DNA from: an uncultured Bacteroidota bacterium
GTDB taxonomy: Bacteria > Bacteroidota > Bacteroidia > NS11-12g > UBA955
NCBI GenBank assembly: GCA_903953615.1
Contig: CAJBKH010000222.1
Span: forward strand, 1-6,559
DNA length: 6,559 nt
Reading direction: 5' to 3'
Position numbers and translations under genes: made by a program. Below, piece by piece: positions 1 to 6,042 of this stretch. Position 1 is the first letter of the stretch, and every line of letters starts with the position of its first letter. The notes under the pieces were generated by a model, which saw only the letters and a list, made by a program, of their open reading frames with translations, searched no databases and was not told where the DNA came from.

Positions 1-405
1 CATGGCAGCTACTTGCTCTTTGGTGGCATTGCCACTGCCTGTTACGCTTAATTTTATTTTACGTGGTTGGTATTCGTAAATGGGAATTTCGCGCATTAAA
101 GCTGCAGCTATGGCTACGCCTTGCGCTCTTCCTAGCTTTAACATCGACTGTACATTCTTGCCAAAAAAAGGCGCTTCAATCGCCAATTCATCGGGCTTAT
201 AACTATCTATTATACCAGTAACGCGTTCGAAGATATGTTTGAGTTTTATGGCATGGTCCTCGAGTTTATCGAGTTTAATAATACCAATGCTTATGAGCAC
301 ATGTTCTTTTCCTTTGATGCCTACTACACCATAACCCATTATATTTGTACCGGGATCAATGCCCAATACAATTTTATCAAAATCACTAATTTCTACCCTT
401 TGCAA
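1..405 (-). CDS. ruvC: Crossover junction endodeoxyribonuclease RuvC (C-terminus cut by window edge)
   Basis: RuvC is the nuclease that resolves Holliday junctions together with RuvAB during recombinational repair; it acts in the cytoplasm as a dimer. The visible 135 residues carry the family signatures. The first is GIDPGTNIMGYG, with the first catalytic Asp at residue 17. The second is LAIEAPFFGKNVQSMLKLG, with the second catalytic Glu at residue 77. A QPRKIKLSVTGSGNATKEQV stretch follows near residues 113-132. The usual length is about 160-190 residues, so about 50 are missing, including the C-terminal catalytic acidic residues. Start choice: no in-frame ATG lies upstream of the GIDPGT motif, and TTG at 405-403 gives a natural short N-terminus (MQRVEISDFDK). 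No Shine-Dalgarno is visible. The gene is divergent from the flippase-like gene, with essentially no spacer. Identity is certain; the start is likely but not proven. Confidence 0.96.
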   Translation of the reverse strand, partial: MQRVEISDFDKIVLGIDPGTNIMGYGVVGIKGKEHVLISIGIIKLDKLEDHAIKLKHIFERVTGIIDSYKPDELAIEAPFFGKNVQSMLKLGRAQGVAIAAALMREIPIYEYQPRKIKLSVTGSGNATKEQVAAM

Positions 406-1374
406 AACAAAACAAAGATAAAGGATAAATCGGTTTGGCGAACAATTTTCATCGCAGTGCAATGGATAGTGCCAATGCTCATAGCTTTGTTGTTGTATAA
501 AAAATTCTTCAAGAATACGGAACTTTCATTGCCGCATTTTATGATGCAAGTAAGCACCTTGCCGCTGCAATGGTATGTTTTGTTATTCGTGGCATCTTTG
601 GTCAATTGGAGTTTGGAAACTTTCAAGTGGCAATACTTAATTCGCAAGATCAATCCCTTGACATTTGGTAAAGCCTTGCAATCAATTCTATCGGGTGTTG
701 CAGTTGCGCAATTATTGCCTTATAAAACGGGGGAATACCTAGGTCGTTTAATGTATGTAAAAACATCGCATCGCTTGAATGCGGGTTTGTTATCTGTGAT
801 TGGCAGTTACAGTCAATTATTAATCACCTTGCTTTTGGGTATTTTTAGTTTCATTTACTTGAAGCCAGTTGCGTTTTCGAATACCTTGTTATTGAGCATT
901 GGTTTGGTTGTTTTATTGGGCTTTTTATTTTATTTTTTATTGCCAAGCAATCAATTCAAATTGCTCTCTACTTTTTTGAACCATGGATTAATTGAAAAAT
1001 TGAAACATGTGGTGCGTTTAACATCCTTGCCCGAACTATTGACAGTATTATTAATTTCGGCCTTGCGTTATCTTACTTTTTTATTGCCCTATGCCTTATT
1101 GGCTTGGCATTTTGGCTTAAGCATGGAGGCTTCCTTGTTCCATCATCTCATGGCAGTGAGTTGTATTTTTTTTATACAATCGGTAGCGCCTAATTTTATT
1201 TTAACAGATGTTGCGCTTCGATTAACAGTGCCCGTATTGGTTTTTAGTTTTGGAAACATGCCTATCTCAGGGTTGGAGTATGTGCCTGGATTATTGGTCT
1301 ATGTTTTTAATGTAGCTGTGCCAATGTTAATTGGAGCCATTTTAATTATGTTTGCTAAATACAAACAAGTGTGA
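400..1374 (+). CDS. Lysylphosphatidylglycerol synthase TM-region / flippase-like membrane protein
   Basis: This is an integral inner-membrane protein with about eight hydrophobic segments. It resembles the LPG_synthase_TM (UPF0104, flippase-like) family, which lacks the aminoacyl-transferase domain of true MprF. From a TTG start at 400 it has 324 residues. The first helix is about 16-33, after a Lys/Arg-rich head. Others lie near 55-73, 129-153, 162-181, 210-235, 247-262 and 295-319. The polar loop LPYKTGEYLGRL (about 106-117) matches the conserved Gly-Glu-Arg loop of the family. APNFILTDVALR (about 263-274) matches the second conserved loop. Start: the open frame runs back to an ATG at 235, but that stretch is the antisense of ruvC and is rejected. 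TTG 400 keeps the positive head and the whole first helix. GTG 457 is the alternative; ATG 475 would cut the helix. The stop overlaps the next gene's start by 4 bases. The substrate is unknown; family members are linked to lipid or glycolipid translocation. Confidence 0.82.
   Translation: MQNKTKIKDKSVWRTIFIAVQWIVPMLIALLLYKKFFKNTELSLPHFMMQVSTLPLQWYVLLFVASLVNWSLETFKWQYLIRKINPLTFGKALQSILSGVAVAQLLPYKTGEYLGRLMYVKTSHRLNAGLLSVIGSYSQLLITLLLGIFSFIYLKPVAFSNTLLLSIGLVVLLGFLFYFLLPSNQFKLLSTFLNHGLIEKLKHVVRLTSLPELLTVLLISALRYLTFLLPYALLAWHFGLSMEASLFHHLMAVSCIFFIQSVAPNFILTDVALRLTVPVLVFSFGNMPISGLEYVPGLLVYVFNVAVPMLIGAILIMFAKYKQV
413..445 (-). promoter_or_regulatory. Candidate Bacteroidota-type promoter for ruvC
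   Basis: On the minus strand, TTG at 445-443 is followed after 22 bases by TATCTTTG at 420-413. This fits the TTG-N17-23-TAnnTTTG pattern described for primary-sigma promoters of Bacteroidota. It sits 7 bases before the TTG start of ruvC, so transcription would begin only a few bases ahead of the start codon. The site lies inside the N-terminal coding part of the divergent gene if that gene starts at 400. The pattern is short and could arise by chance in AT-rich DNA. Confidence 0.4.
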
Positions 1375-2459
1375 GTATAATCTTTATCATAGCAGCTTTA
1401 GTAATCATCGTCTATTGTCTTTTTATAGGCTATATCACTGCGCAGATACAAAATAATTTTCCTAAAAGTGAATGGCCTCAAACAAAGGTTAGTATTATAA
1501 TTCCAGCGCGCAACGAAGCCGACAATATTGCGAATTGCCTGCATTCTATTGCTTTACAGAGCTTGTCTCAGGAACAATATGAAATCATTTTAATTGATGA
1601 TTTTTCGGAAGACGATACCGTTAAAATAGCGATGGCGTTTAAAAACAAATTGCCCCTTACCATTTTAAACAACCATATGCCAGGTAAAAAAAATGCCTTG
1701 GCTTTGGGTATCAACCATGCGAGTTATGATACGATTATAACAACCGATGCCGATTGTACCATGGACAGAGAATGGCTGAAAACCATGCTTTATATTTATG
1801 AAAAGGAAGACCTTCACATGTTATGCGGTCCTGTTAATTTAAAAGCAGAAGGGTCGTTTTTTAAAGCCTTGCAACAAACTGAATCTGCGGCCATTGTTGG
1901 TATCAGCGCAACCATGCTCAACAGAAAGATGCCCGCCACTTGTAACGGGGCAAATCTAATGTACAACAAAACGGTCTTCATGCAACTGAATGGCTACAAG
2001 CACCATTTGCAGTTGGCCTCTGGCGATGATGATTTATTGCTGCATGCCTTCTATAATCAAGCAGCCGATAAAGTTTCCTATACGTTAAATTACCATGCCA
2101 TGGTGAACACGGCTGCAAGTCCTAATTTTAAAGCCTTAATCCATCAGCGAAGCCGTTGGCTTTCAAAACGAAAATATTATGCCTATCCTTGGAACACCCG
2201 CTTGCAAAAGCTCGTTGTTGTTCAACTTGTTGCTTTTTATTGCCTATTGTTTTATGCCATCAATACCCATAGTCTTTTGGCAATTGCATTCATATTAAAT
2301 AAATATTTGTTTGATTTAATGTTGGGTACACAATTAAAAATGAGCTTAAATTTCAGACACTTACAAATTTTGTTAATGCCATTTTACGAGTTGTACATCC
2401 TTTTTGTGTTGCTGCATGCCCGTTTTGCTAAGGCCGAGTGGAAAGGGAGAGGGGTTTAA
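1371..2459 (+). CDS. Family 2 glycosyltransferase, membrane-anchored
   Basis: This protein of 362 residues has a GT-A fold catalytic domain facing the cytoplasm between membrane helices. An N-terminal anchor lies at about 3-24. The catalytic domain opens with VSIIIPARNEADNI (40-53) and carries IDDFSEDDT (75-83) for nucleotide-sugar binding. The metal-binding DxD is TDADC (125-129, Asp126 and Asp128). CNGANLMY (191-198) and GDDD (218-221) supply the acceptor and base region, and QRSRW (259-263) is the processive-type signature. Three C-terminal hydrophobic segments follow (about 280-297, 300-318, 332-349) before a final WKGR (357-360). This layout is typical of glycosyltransferases that act on lipid or polyprenyl acceptors. 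The start is GTG at 1371, sharing GTGA with the stop of the upstream flippase-like gene, so the two are probably translationally coupled. No other plausible start precedes the catalytic core. Donor and acceptor cannot be named from the sequence. Confidence 0.93.
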   Translation: MSIIFIIAALVIIVYCLFIGYITAQIQNNFPKSEWPQTKVSIIIPARNEADNIANCLHSIALQSLSQEQYEIILIDDFSEDDTVKIAMAFKNKLPLTILNNHMPGKKNALALGINHASYDTIITTDADCTMDREWLKTMLYIYEKEDLHMLCGPVNLKAEGSFFKALQQTESAAIVGISATMLNRKMPATCNGANLMYNKTVFMQLNGYKHHLQLASGDDDLLLHAFYNQAADKVSYTLNYHAMVNTAASPNFKALIHQRSRWLSKRKYYAYPWNTRLQKLVVVQLVAFYCLLFYAINTHSLLAIAFILNKYLFDLMLGTQLKMSLNFRHLQILLMPFYELYILFVLLHARFAKAEWKGRGV

Positions 2460-2473
2460 AGATTTTTTTCACA

Positions 2474-2507
2474 TTGCGTTATTGAATATGATATATGGTT
2501 ACATTTG
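2474..2507 (+). promoter_or_regulatory. Candidate Bacteroidota-type promoter for the metal-dependent hydrolase gene
   Basis: TTG at 2474-2476 is followed after 23 bases by TACATTTG at 2500-2507. This is at the upper end of the TTG-N17-23-TAnnTTTG pattern known for Bacteroidota. It lies in the 60-base gap after the glycosyltransferase stop and would start transcription roughly 5-10 bases before the ATG at 2520. It implies the hydrolase gene can be transcribed apart from the two genes upstream. The in-frame TTG at 2505 lies inside the box, which argues against it as the translation start. Confidence 0.4.
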
Positions 2508-2519
2508 TTTTTCAAAAAA

Positions 2520-3539
2520 ATGGATCCGTTAACCCATATCGTTGCTGGTGCCACTATCGGAGAGTTGGTATTAGGTAAAAAAATTGGCAACAAAGCCATA
2601 ATTCTTGGCGCTATTGCCGGCGATTTTCCAGACATTGATGTCATTCTTACAACCTATTTGCACGATGACCTGACGGAAATAATGATTCACCGGAGTTATA
2701 CCCATGCCTTGCTCACAGATATTGTTATGGCAGGAGTCATGGGACTCATTACTTATTTCTCGTTTCGCAAAAAAATAGAATTTAAGTGGTGGTACTTATT
2801 TTGGGTCTTGGGAATGTTAAGCCATTCGATTCTTGATTCATTTACCGTATATGGCACACAGCTTTTATTGCCATTTACCAATTACCGTGTCGGTTTCAAT
2901 AATCTTTCCATTATCGATCCATTGTATACTTTGCCGTTTTTAGGTCTATTAATTATGGCATTGCGTTTTAAACGCGATGATCCCAAAAGAAGAACATGGA
3001 TTATGCGCGCAGTTTTTGTGAGCACTGCTTACCTCTGTTTAACCTTTGGTTTTAAATATTATGTCCATCAAAAATTTACAGAAGAATTAGAAGCACAGCA
3101 AATACCTTATAATACTTTAAGTACCTCGCCAACTATTTTTAATAGTATTTTATGGACCGGTATAGCGTTTAACGATACCACACTAATCGTTGGTGAATAC
3201 GCCATTCTTCAAAAGCATCCAATTATAGAATTTGTAAAATACCAACGCAATCTGCATTTAGAAGAATCGTTTCGGAGCAAGGAACTAGAAACCATGAAAT
3301 GGTTCAGTCAAGGTAAATATTTTCTCGAGCAAAAGGATGCCAACACTTTAAGGATGTACATTGTAAAATGGGGACGCAGTGACTTTAATGCGACAAATCC
3401 AGAAGAAGCTTTGATCTTTTATTATGAACTCACAAAAAGCGAGCATGGCGTAACAGTAAAAGCCATACGACCAGATATGTCGAAAATGGATTTTAAAAAG
3501 GCCTTTGGACAATTGTGGGACCGCATTGTTAATTATTAA
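2520..3539 (+). CDS. YdjM/DUF457-type membrane-bound metal-dependent hydrolase
   Basis: This protein of 339 residues belongs to the YdjM-like (LexA-binding, inner-membrane-associated putative hydrolase) family. The likely metal-binding residues are seen in order: His6 in MDPLTHIVAGATIGE, the acidic cluster GDFPDIDV (34-41), HRSYTH (57-62, His57 and His62), and SHSILDSFTVYGTQLLLPF (101-119, His102 and Asp106). DPLYTLP (133-139) is also typical. Hydrophobic segments lie at about 67-82, 90-105, 130-148 and 161-178. After them comes a soluble tail of about 155 residues (185-339) rich in charged and aromatic residues, with no motif I recognise. Start: ATG at 2520 gives the classic MDPLTH N-terminus; the in-frame TTG 15 bases upstream is less likely. 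An A-rich run precedes the ATG in place of a Shine-Dalgarno, as is usual in this phylum. The true reaction of the family is not established. Confidence 0.9.
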   Translation: MDPLTHIVAGATIGELVLGKKIGNKAIILGAIAGDFPDIDVILTTYLHDDLTEIMIHRSYTHALLTDIVMAGVMGLITYFSFRKKIEFKWWYLFWVLGMLSHSILDSFTVYGTQLLLPFTNYRVGFNNLSIIDPLYTLPFLGLLIMALRFKRDDPKRRTWIMRAVFVSTAYLCLTFGFKYYVHQKFTEELEAQQIPYNTLSTSPTIFNSILWTGIAFNDTTLIVGEYAILQKHPIIEFVKYQRNLHLEESFRSKELETMKWFSQGKYFLEQKDANTLRMYIVKWGRSDFNATNPEEALIFYYELTKSEHGVTVKAIRPDMSKMDFKKAFGQLWDRIVNY

Positions 3540-3556
3540 TAGCAGCTACCTTCTAC

Positions 3557-3757
3557 CTATCTATTCTCGAACCTTTGTTTTTTCTTGATGAAGTACATGC
3601 TTGCGGCACCAATAAAGACTAGGAATAATATATACACCCAAGGATTTTTGAAACCACCTTTATTAAATTGTGCCATCATTTCAATACAAGAAACGGCTGC
3701 TGCTAATAAGTAAAGTACAATAATGATTTGTGAGCTTAATAAACTTTTTTTGTCCAT
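3557..3757 (-). CDS. Small inner-membrane protein with two helices, function unknown
   Basis: This is a 66-residue protein I cannot assign to a named family. It has a short Lys-containing head (MDKKS), a first hydrophobic helix at about 10-29 and a polar, glycine-containing turn (QFNKGGFKNP, 30-39). A second helix spans about 40-57, and the tail is strongly basic (KKKQRFENR). By the positive-inside rule both ends should face the cytoplasm, forming a helical hairpin. It is the last gene of the coaX-to-lptC operon, starting 13 bases after the lptC stop. Its position and membrane nature suggest an accessory envelope role, but that is inference from context only. Its stop lies 17 bases from the stop of the convergent hydrolase gene. 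Tight spacing and a clean two-helix pattern support a real gene. Confidence 0.75.
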   Translation of the reverse strand: MDKKSLLSSQIIIVLYLLAAAVSCIEMMAQFNKGGFKNPWVYILFLVFIGAASMYFIKKKQRFENR

Positions 3758-3770
3758 GACTATTTGATTT

Positions 3771-4328
3771 TTATTTGGCGGCTGGGGTGGTGTTCAGCGC
3801 AATAGTGCCACGTGGTTTTAAAATCACCCAGCTGCTAAAGTCTTGATTTGCTTCCATGCCTTCACCGGTTAATATTTCTGTGGCTGTGGTTATGCGCACA
3901 AATTTATCGGTATTTATTTTTTGGGTGTTCTGATTCCAAGTGAGTTTTTCGGTATTCAGTTTCTCTCCTTTAGTATTGGTTACCACCACATTTTGCCAGA
4001 CCTCTGTTATTTTTTTGGATTGGTAAGAGATGCCTTTTTCTGCAGTGATCATACTTTCTTTAGCACCATCTCTATTATAGAAATCGCCTTTAACACCTTT
4101 GGGCATCTTAACGATATCATTCCCGTCTTTCTTAAATCCTATCAACGAAGGGGCAAAAATAGAAGCTTTCAAATGCCCAGAATCTGTATAGTTAATGGTA
4201 ACATTGGTGCCCTCTTGTGTAAAAAGGAGGGTGTCCGCTTTAAGTGACTTTGCCACATTCTGTTTGGCCTTATCGCTGCTACAGGATTGCAGATAAGCAA
4301 GAGTAAGGAAAAATAGTATGTAGCGCAT
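3771..4328 (-). CDS. lptC: LPS export ABC transporter periplasmic protein LptC, lipoprotein form
   Basis: LptC links the inner-membrane LptBFG extractor to the periplasmic LptA bridge that carries lipopolysaccharide to the outer membrane. This copy has 185 residues, close to the family norm. Residues 1-15 are a short signal ending in the lipobox LQSC (13-16), so Cys16 should be lipidated. That contrasts with the single transmembrane anchor of E. coli LptC. From about residue 33 the sequence has the alternating beta-strand character of the LptC/OstA-like jelly-roll. Examples are NYTDSGHLKASIFAPSL (46-62), then a VKGDFYNRDG-type segment, ITAEKGISY, VWQNVVVTN and LTGEGMEAN with regular hydrophobic/polar alternation. 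A poorly ordered Ala/Pro/Lys tail ends it. The gene starts 9 bases after the small secreted peptide's stop and is followed after 13 bases by the two-helix protein. The call rests on remembered family pattern, not on an alignment, but position and fold character agree. Confidence 0.85.
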   Translation of the reverse strand: MRYILFFLTLAYLQSCSSDKAKQNVAKSLKADTLLFTQEGTNVTINYTDSGHLKASIFAPSLIGFKKDGNDIVKMPKGVKGDFYNRDGAKESMITAEKGISYQSKKITEVWQNVVVTNTKGEKLNTEKLTWNQNTQKINTDKFVRITTATEILTGEGMEANQDFSSWVILKPRGTIALNTTPAAK

Positions 4329-4337
4329 AATGCCGTA

Positions 4338-4535
4338 TTAACGTGAGGCAGGGTTGTTTAATTGATAAGTGGTTGACTCTTTTTCTGTCGTTTTAAGCGG
4401 TGCTTTGTTGTGGAAAATGCTGTCTTTTTTAAGTTCACTTGAACAATCGCACGGTGCACTCTGAGCGGTTGCTAAAAAAGTAAAATTACAAACCAAAGCA
4501 AAAAGAAAAAGCACAATTTTTTGTTTATCGTTCAT
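4338..4535 (-). CDS. Small secreted protein with a CxC motif, function unknown
   Basis: This is a 65-residue protein of unknown function. The N-terminus is a clear signal peptide: basic head MNDKQK, hydrophobic core at about 7-21, and an Ala-Thr-Ala site at 22-24 that would leave a mature peptide of about 41 residues beginning QSAPCDCSSELKKD. The mature part is polar and holds only two cysteines, in CDC (29-31). It has no helix-rich or barrel-like stretch and ends in a Thr/Asn-rich tail. It is not a clear lipoprotein: the Cys at 16 lies inside the hydrophobic core with Val before it, so no lipobox is formed. Start choice: ATG at 4535 begins 7 bases after the barrel gene's stop. A longer in-frame ATG at 4577 would add 14 residues, overlap the barrel gene by 35 bases and bury the signal peptide. 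The location in a tight envelope operon supports a real gene. Confidence 0.66.
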   Translation of the reverse strand: MNDKQKIVLFLFALVCNFTFLATAQSAPCDCSSELKKDSIFHNKAPLKTTEKESTTYQLNNPASR

Positions 4536-4542
4536 ATGTATG

Positions 4543-6042
4543 TTAATTGAATTTGCGTTTCGTAAACCAAATATCACCTAAGGTAACACCAATGGTTAAT
4601 TTTAATAAATCTTCTGATACCATGCCATTGGTTGTAGTACCTCTGTGAATATATTCTCCGGTGATGTTAATCATAGATTTTAATACTTGTCTGGTGTAAG
4701 GGTCTCTTCTTAATTTCGGGATACCTATTCCAAAACTAATGCCAGTTTCTTTTAATGGTGAGATAATACCTTTGTTGTCTTTGAAATTGTAGCCAGTATT
4801 GTTTAGTCTCAAACCAAAACGGTACTCAATATTCACTTTGTAACGGTCGCCCGTTTTTTTATCCATGCTTTCAATATCAATATCCGGTTTATAGCCTACT
4901 CCTATGGCTATTTGTGAACTGTTGGTGAATATATCGCTAAACAATGGCTTTTTTTGATTGGCCCATTGGGTGCTGCTATAATCCATTGCAAACAGCCAAC
5001 GGTTCTTATAGCTTATTGAGAAACCTGCGGAGAAACCAGTTGGTAAGTAGGTTTGATTTTTAATTGTTTTTGCATTGATCACGGTATCTCTCGCGCCAAA
5101 TGAGTAATAGTTACTTGCATTCACAGCTAATCTACTTAAATCATAGTTCAATCGCGCTTGGTTGTTAATTGTTGCTCCCCATACCAATTTAAAGGCGTTG
5201 TGTTTGATAATGGTTTGCGTTGTCTCGATGATACTCTGCTTGCCATTCTTATCTACCACTGTATCGCGTAAAATTTTATTGATGATGCGGGTAAAGGTGT
5301 CGTGGTGCTGACTTTGGAAACCTAAGTCGAATTTAAAGCCACGCAATTGATAAATGCTTTCATCATACAAGGCTCTGCTAACACCTGAATCTTGAATAAA
5401 AAATACTTGGTTATTTCTAATTTGTCCAAACACATAGGAGGCATTTAGCCCCAAAGAAATATTCTTTGTTAGATTAACACCATTCATGATAAAAAAGCGA
5501 GAGAGTCCACCTGTTTTAGCATAAAAATTAATGATGCTGCCATACGTTGTGTCTTGCTTTTTAAAATACGAAGTCCCAATATTTGAGTAGGGGGTTAAGC
5601 CCATGGCCGAACTCCATATGGTTCTGTAAGTTTTAATTAAGTTGGTTTTGGTTGTGCCAGTACTTTTCTTTTTAGAGGTATCTTTTACTAAAATTTCTTT
5701 TTTCCAAACTGGAAAGCCTAAAACAATATAGCTAAAGTTGCCATTGTAATAGGTGCGCGAAGCATTGGCTGTATTCGATTGACCAGATTCAGCATGGAAA
5801 CCAAAATCAAAAACAACTTGTTTTAGAGCCGATATGGATGCAGGATTTGAGAATGAAATAAAACGGGTGCTGCGTATGCCATTTGATACGCCTCCCAAAG
5901 CTCTGTTATATGCGCCATTATAGGCTTCTATTTCGCCAATGCCACGAGCAGAATATGGCGAATGTGTGTTGTTTTGGGATGATGCTATAAAAGCAGGACT
6001 CAAAAGGCTAAGGAGGAGAACAAATTTTTTAATTTTAATCAT
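4543..6042 (-). CDS. FadL/OMPP1-like outer-membrane beta-barrel protein
   Basis: This is a predicted outer-membrane protein of 499 residues. A signal peptide covers 1-22 (hydrophobic 7-20, Ala-Ser-Ser before Gln23). The mature N-terminus YSARGIGEIEAYNGAYNRAL (30-49), continuing to SNPASIS (65-71), is typical of Bacteroidota barrel proteins. The Asn-Pro-Ala (66-68) is the signature of the FadL/OMPP1 hydrophobic-compound channel superfamily. The rest shows alternating strands, many aromatic girdle residues and Ser/Asn-rich loops, ending LGDIWFTKRKFN, the usual last strand of such proteins here. FadL itself imports long-chain fatty acids; whether this one transports anything is unknown. Its ATG overlaps the coaX stop by 8 bases (ATGATTAA), and the secreted peptide starts 7 bases after its stop. 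Placement between coaX and lptC suggests a role in outer-membrane upkeep, which is inference. A non-transport envelope role, as for other FadL-like barrels of this phylum, is an alternative. Confidence 0.83.
   Translation of the reverse strand: MIKIKKFVLLLSLLSPAFIASSQNNTHSPYSARGIGEIEAYNGAYNRALGGVSNGIRSTRFISFSNPASISALKQVVFDFGFHAESGQSNTANASRTYYNGNFSYIVLGFPVWKKEILVKDTSKKKSTGTTKTNLIKTYRTIWSSAMGLTPYSNIGTSYFKKQDTTYGSIINFYAKTGGLSRFFIMNGVNLTKNISLGLNASYVFGQIRNNQVFFIQDSGVSRALYDESIYQLRGFKFDLGFQSQHHDTFTRIINKILRDTVVDKNGKQSIIETTQTIIKHNAFKLVWGATINNQARLNYDLSRLAVNASNYYSFGARDTVINAKTIKNQTYLPTGFSAGFSISYKNRWLFAMDYSSTQWANQKKPLFSDIFTNSSQIAIGVGYKPDIDIESMDKKTGDRYKVNIEYRFGLRLNNTGYNFKDNKGIISPLKETGISFGIGIPKLRRDPYTRQVLKSMINITGEYIHRGTTTNGMVSEDLLKLTIGVTLGDIWFTKRKFN

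Noticed and set aside
235..399. Upstream extension of the flippase-like open frame to an ATG at 235
   Set aside because: This stretch is the exact antisense of ruvC coding sequence containing GIDPGT; the translated extension has no membrane or family character.
393..653. Minus-strand open frame of 86 codons across the start of the flippase-like gene
   Set aside because: It lies antisense to the conserved membrane protein, is out of frame with ruvC, and its Cys-rich composition resembles no family I know.
2456..2644. Minus-strand open frame of 62 codons opposite the hydrolase start
   Set aside because: It is antisense to the conserved MDPLTH and GDFPDID motifs and covers the promoter region; it is a shadow frame.
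3540..3548. Inverted repeat TAGCAGCTA as a terminator hairpin
   Set aside because: The stem is four base pairs with a one-base loop, so it cannot form a stable hairpin, and no T-run follows.
3921..4247. Plus-strand open frame of 108 codons inside lptC
   Set aside because: It is fully antisense to lptC with no signal or domain pattern; lptC has a signal peptide, family character and operon fit.
4536..4577. Longer start (ATG 4577) for the small secreted protein
   Set aside because: It would overlap the barrel gene by 35 bases and place 14 extra residues before an otherwise standard signal peptide.
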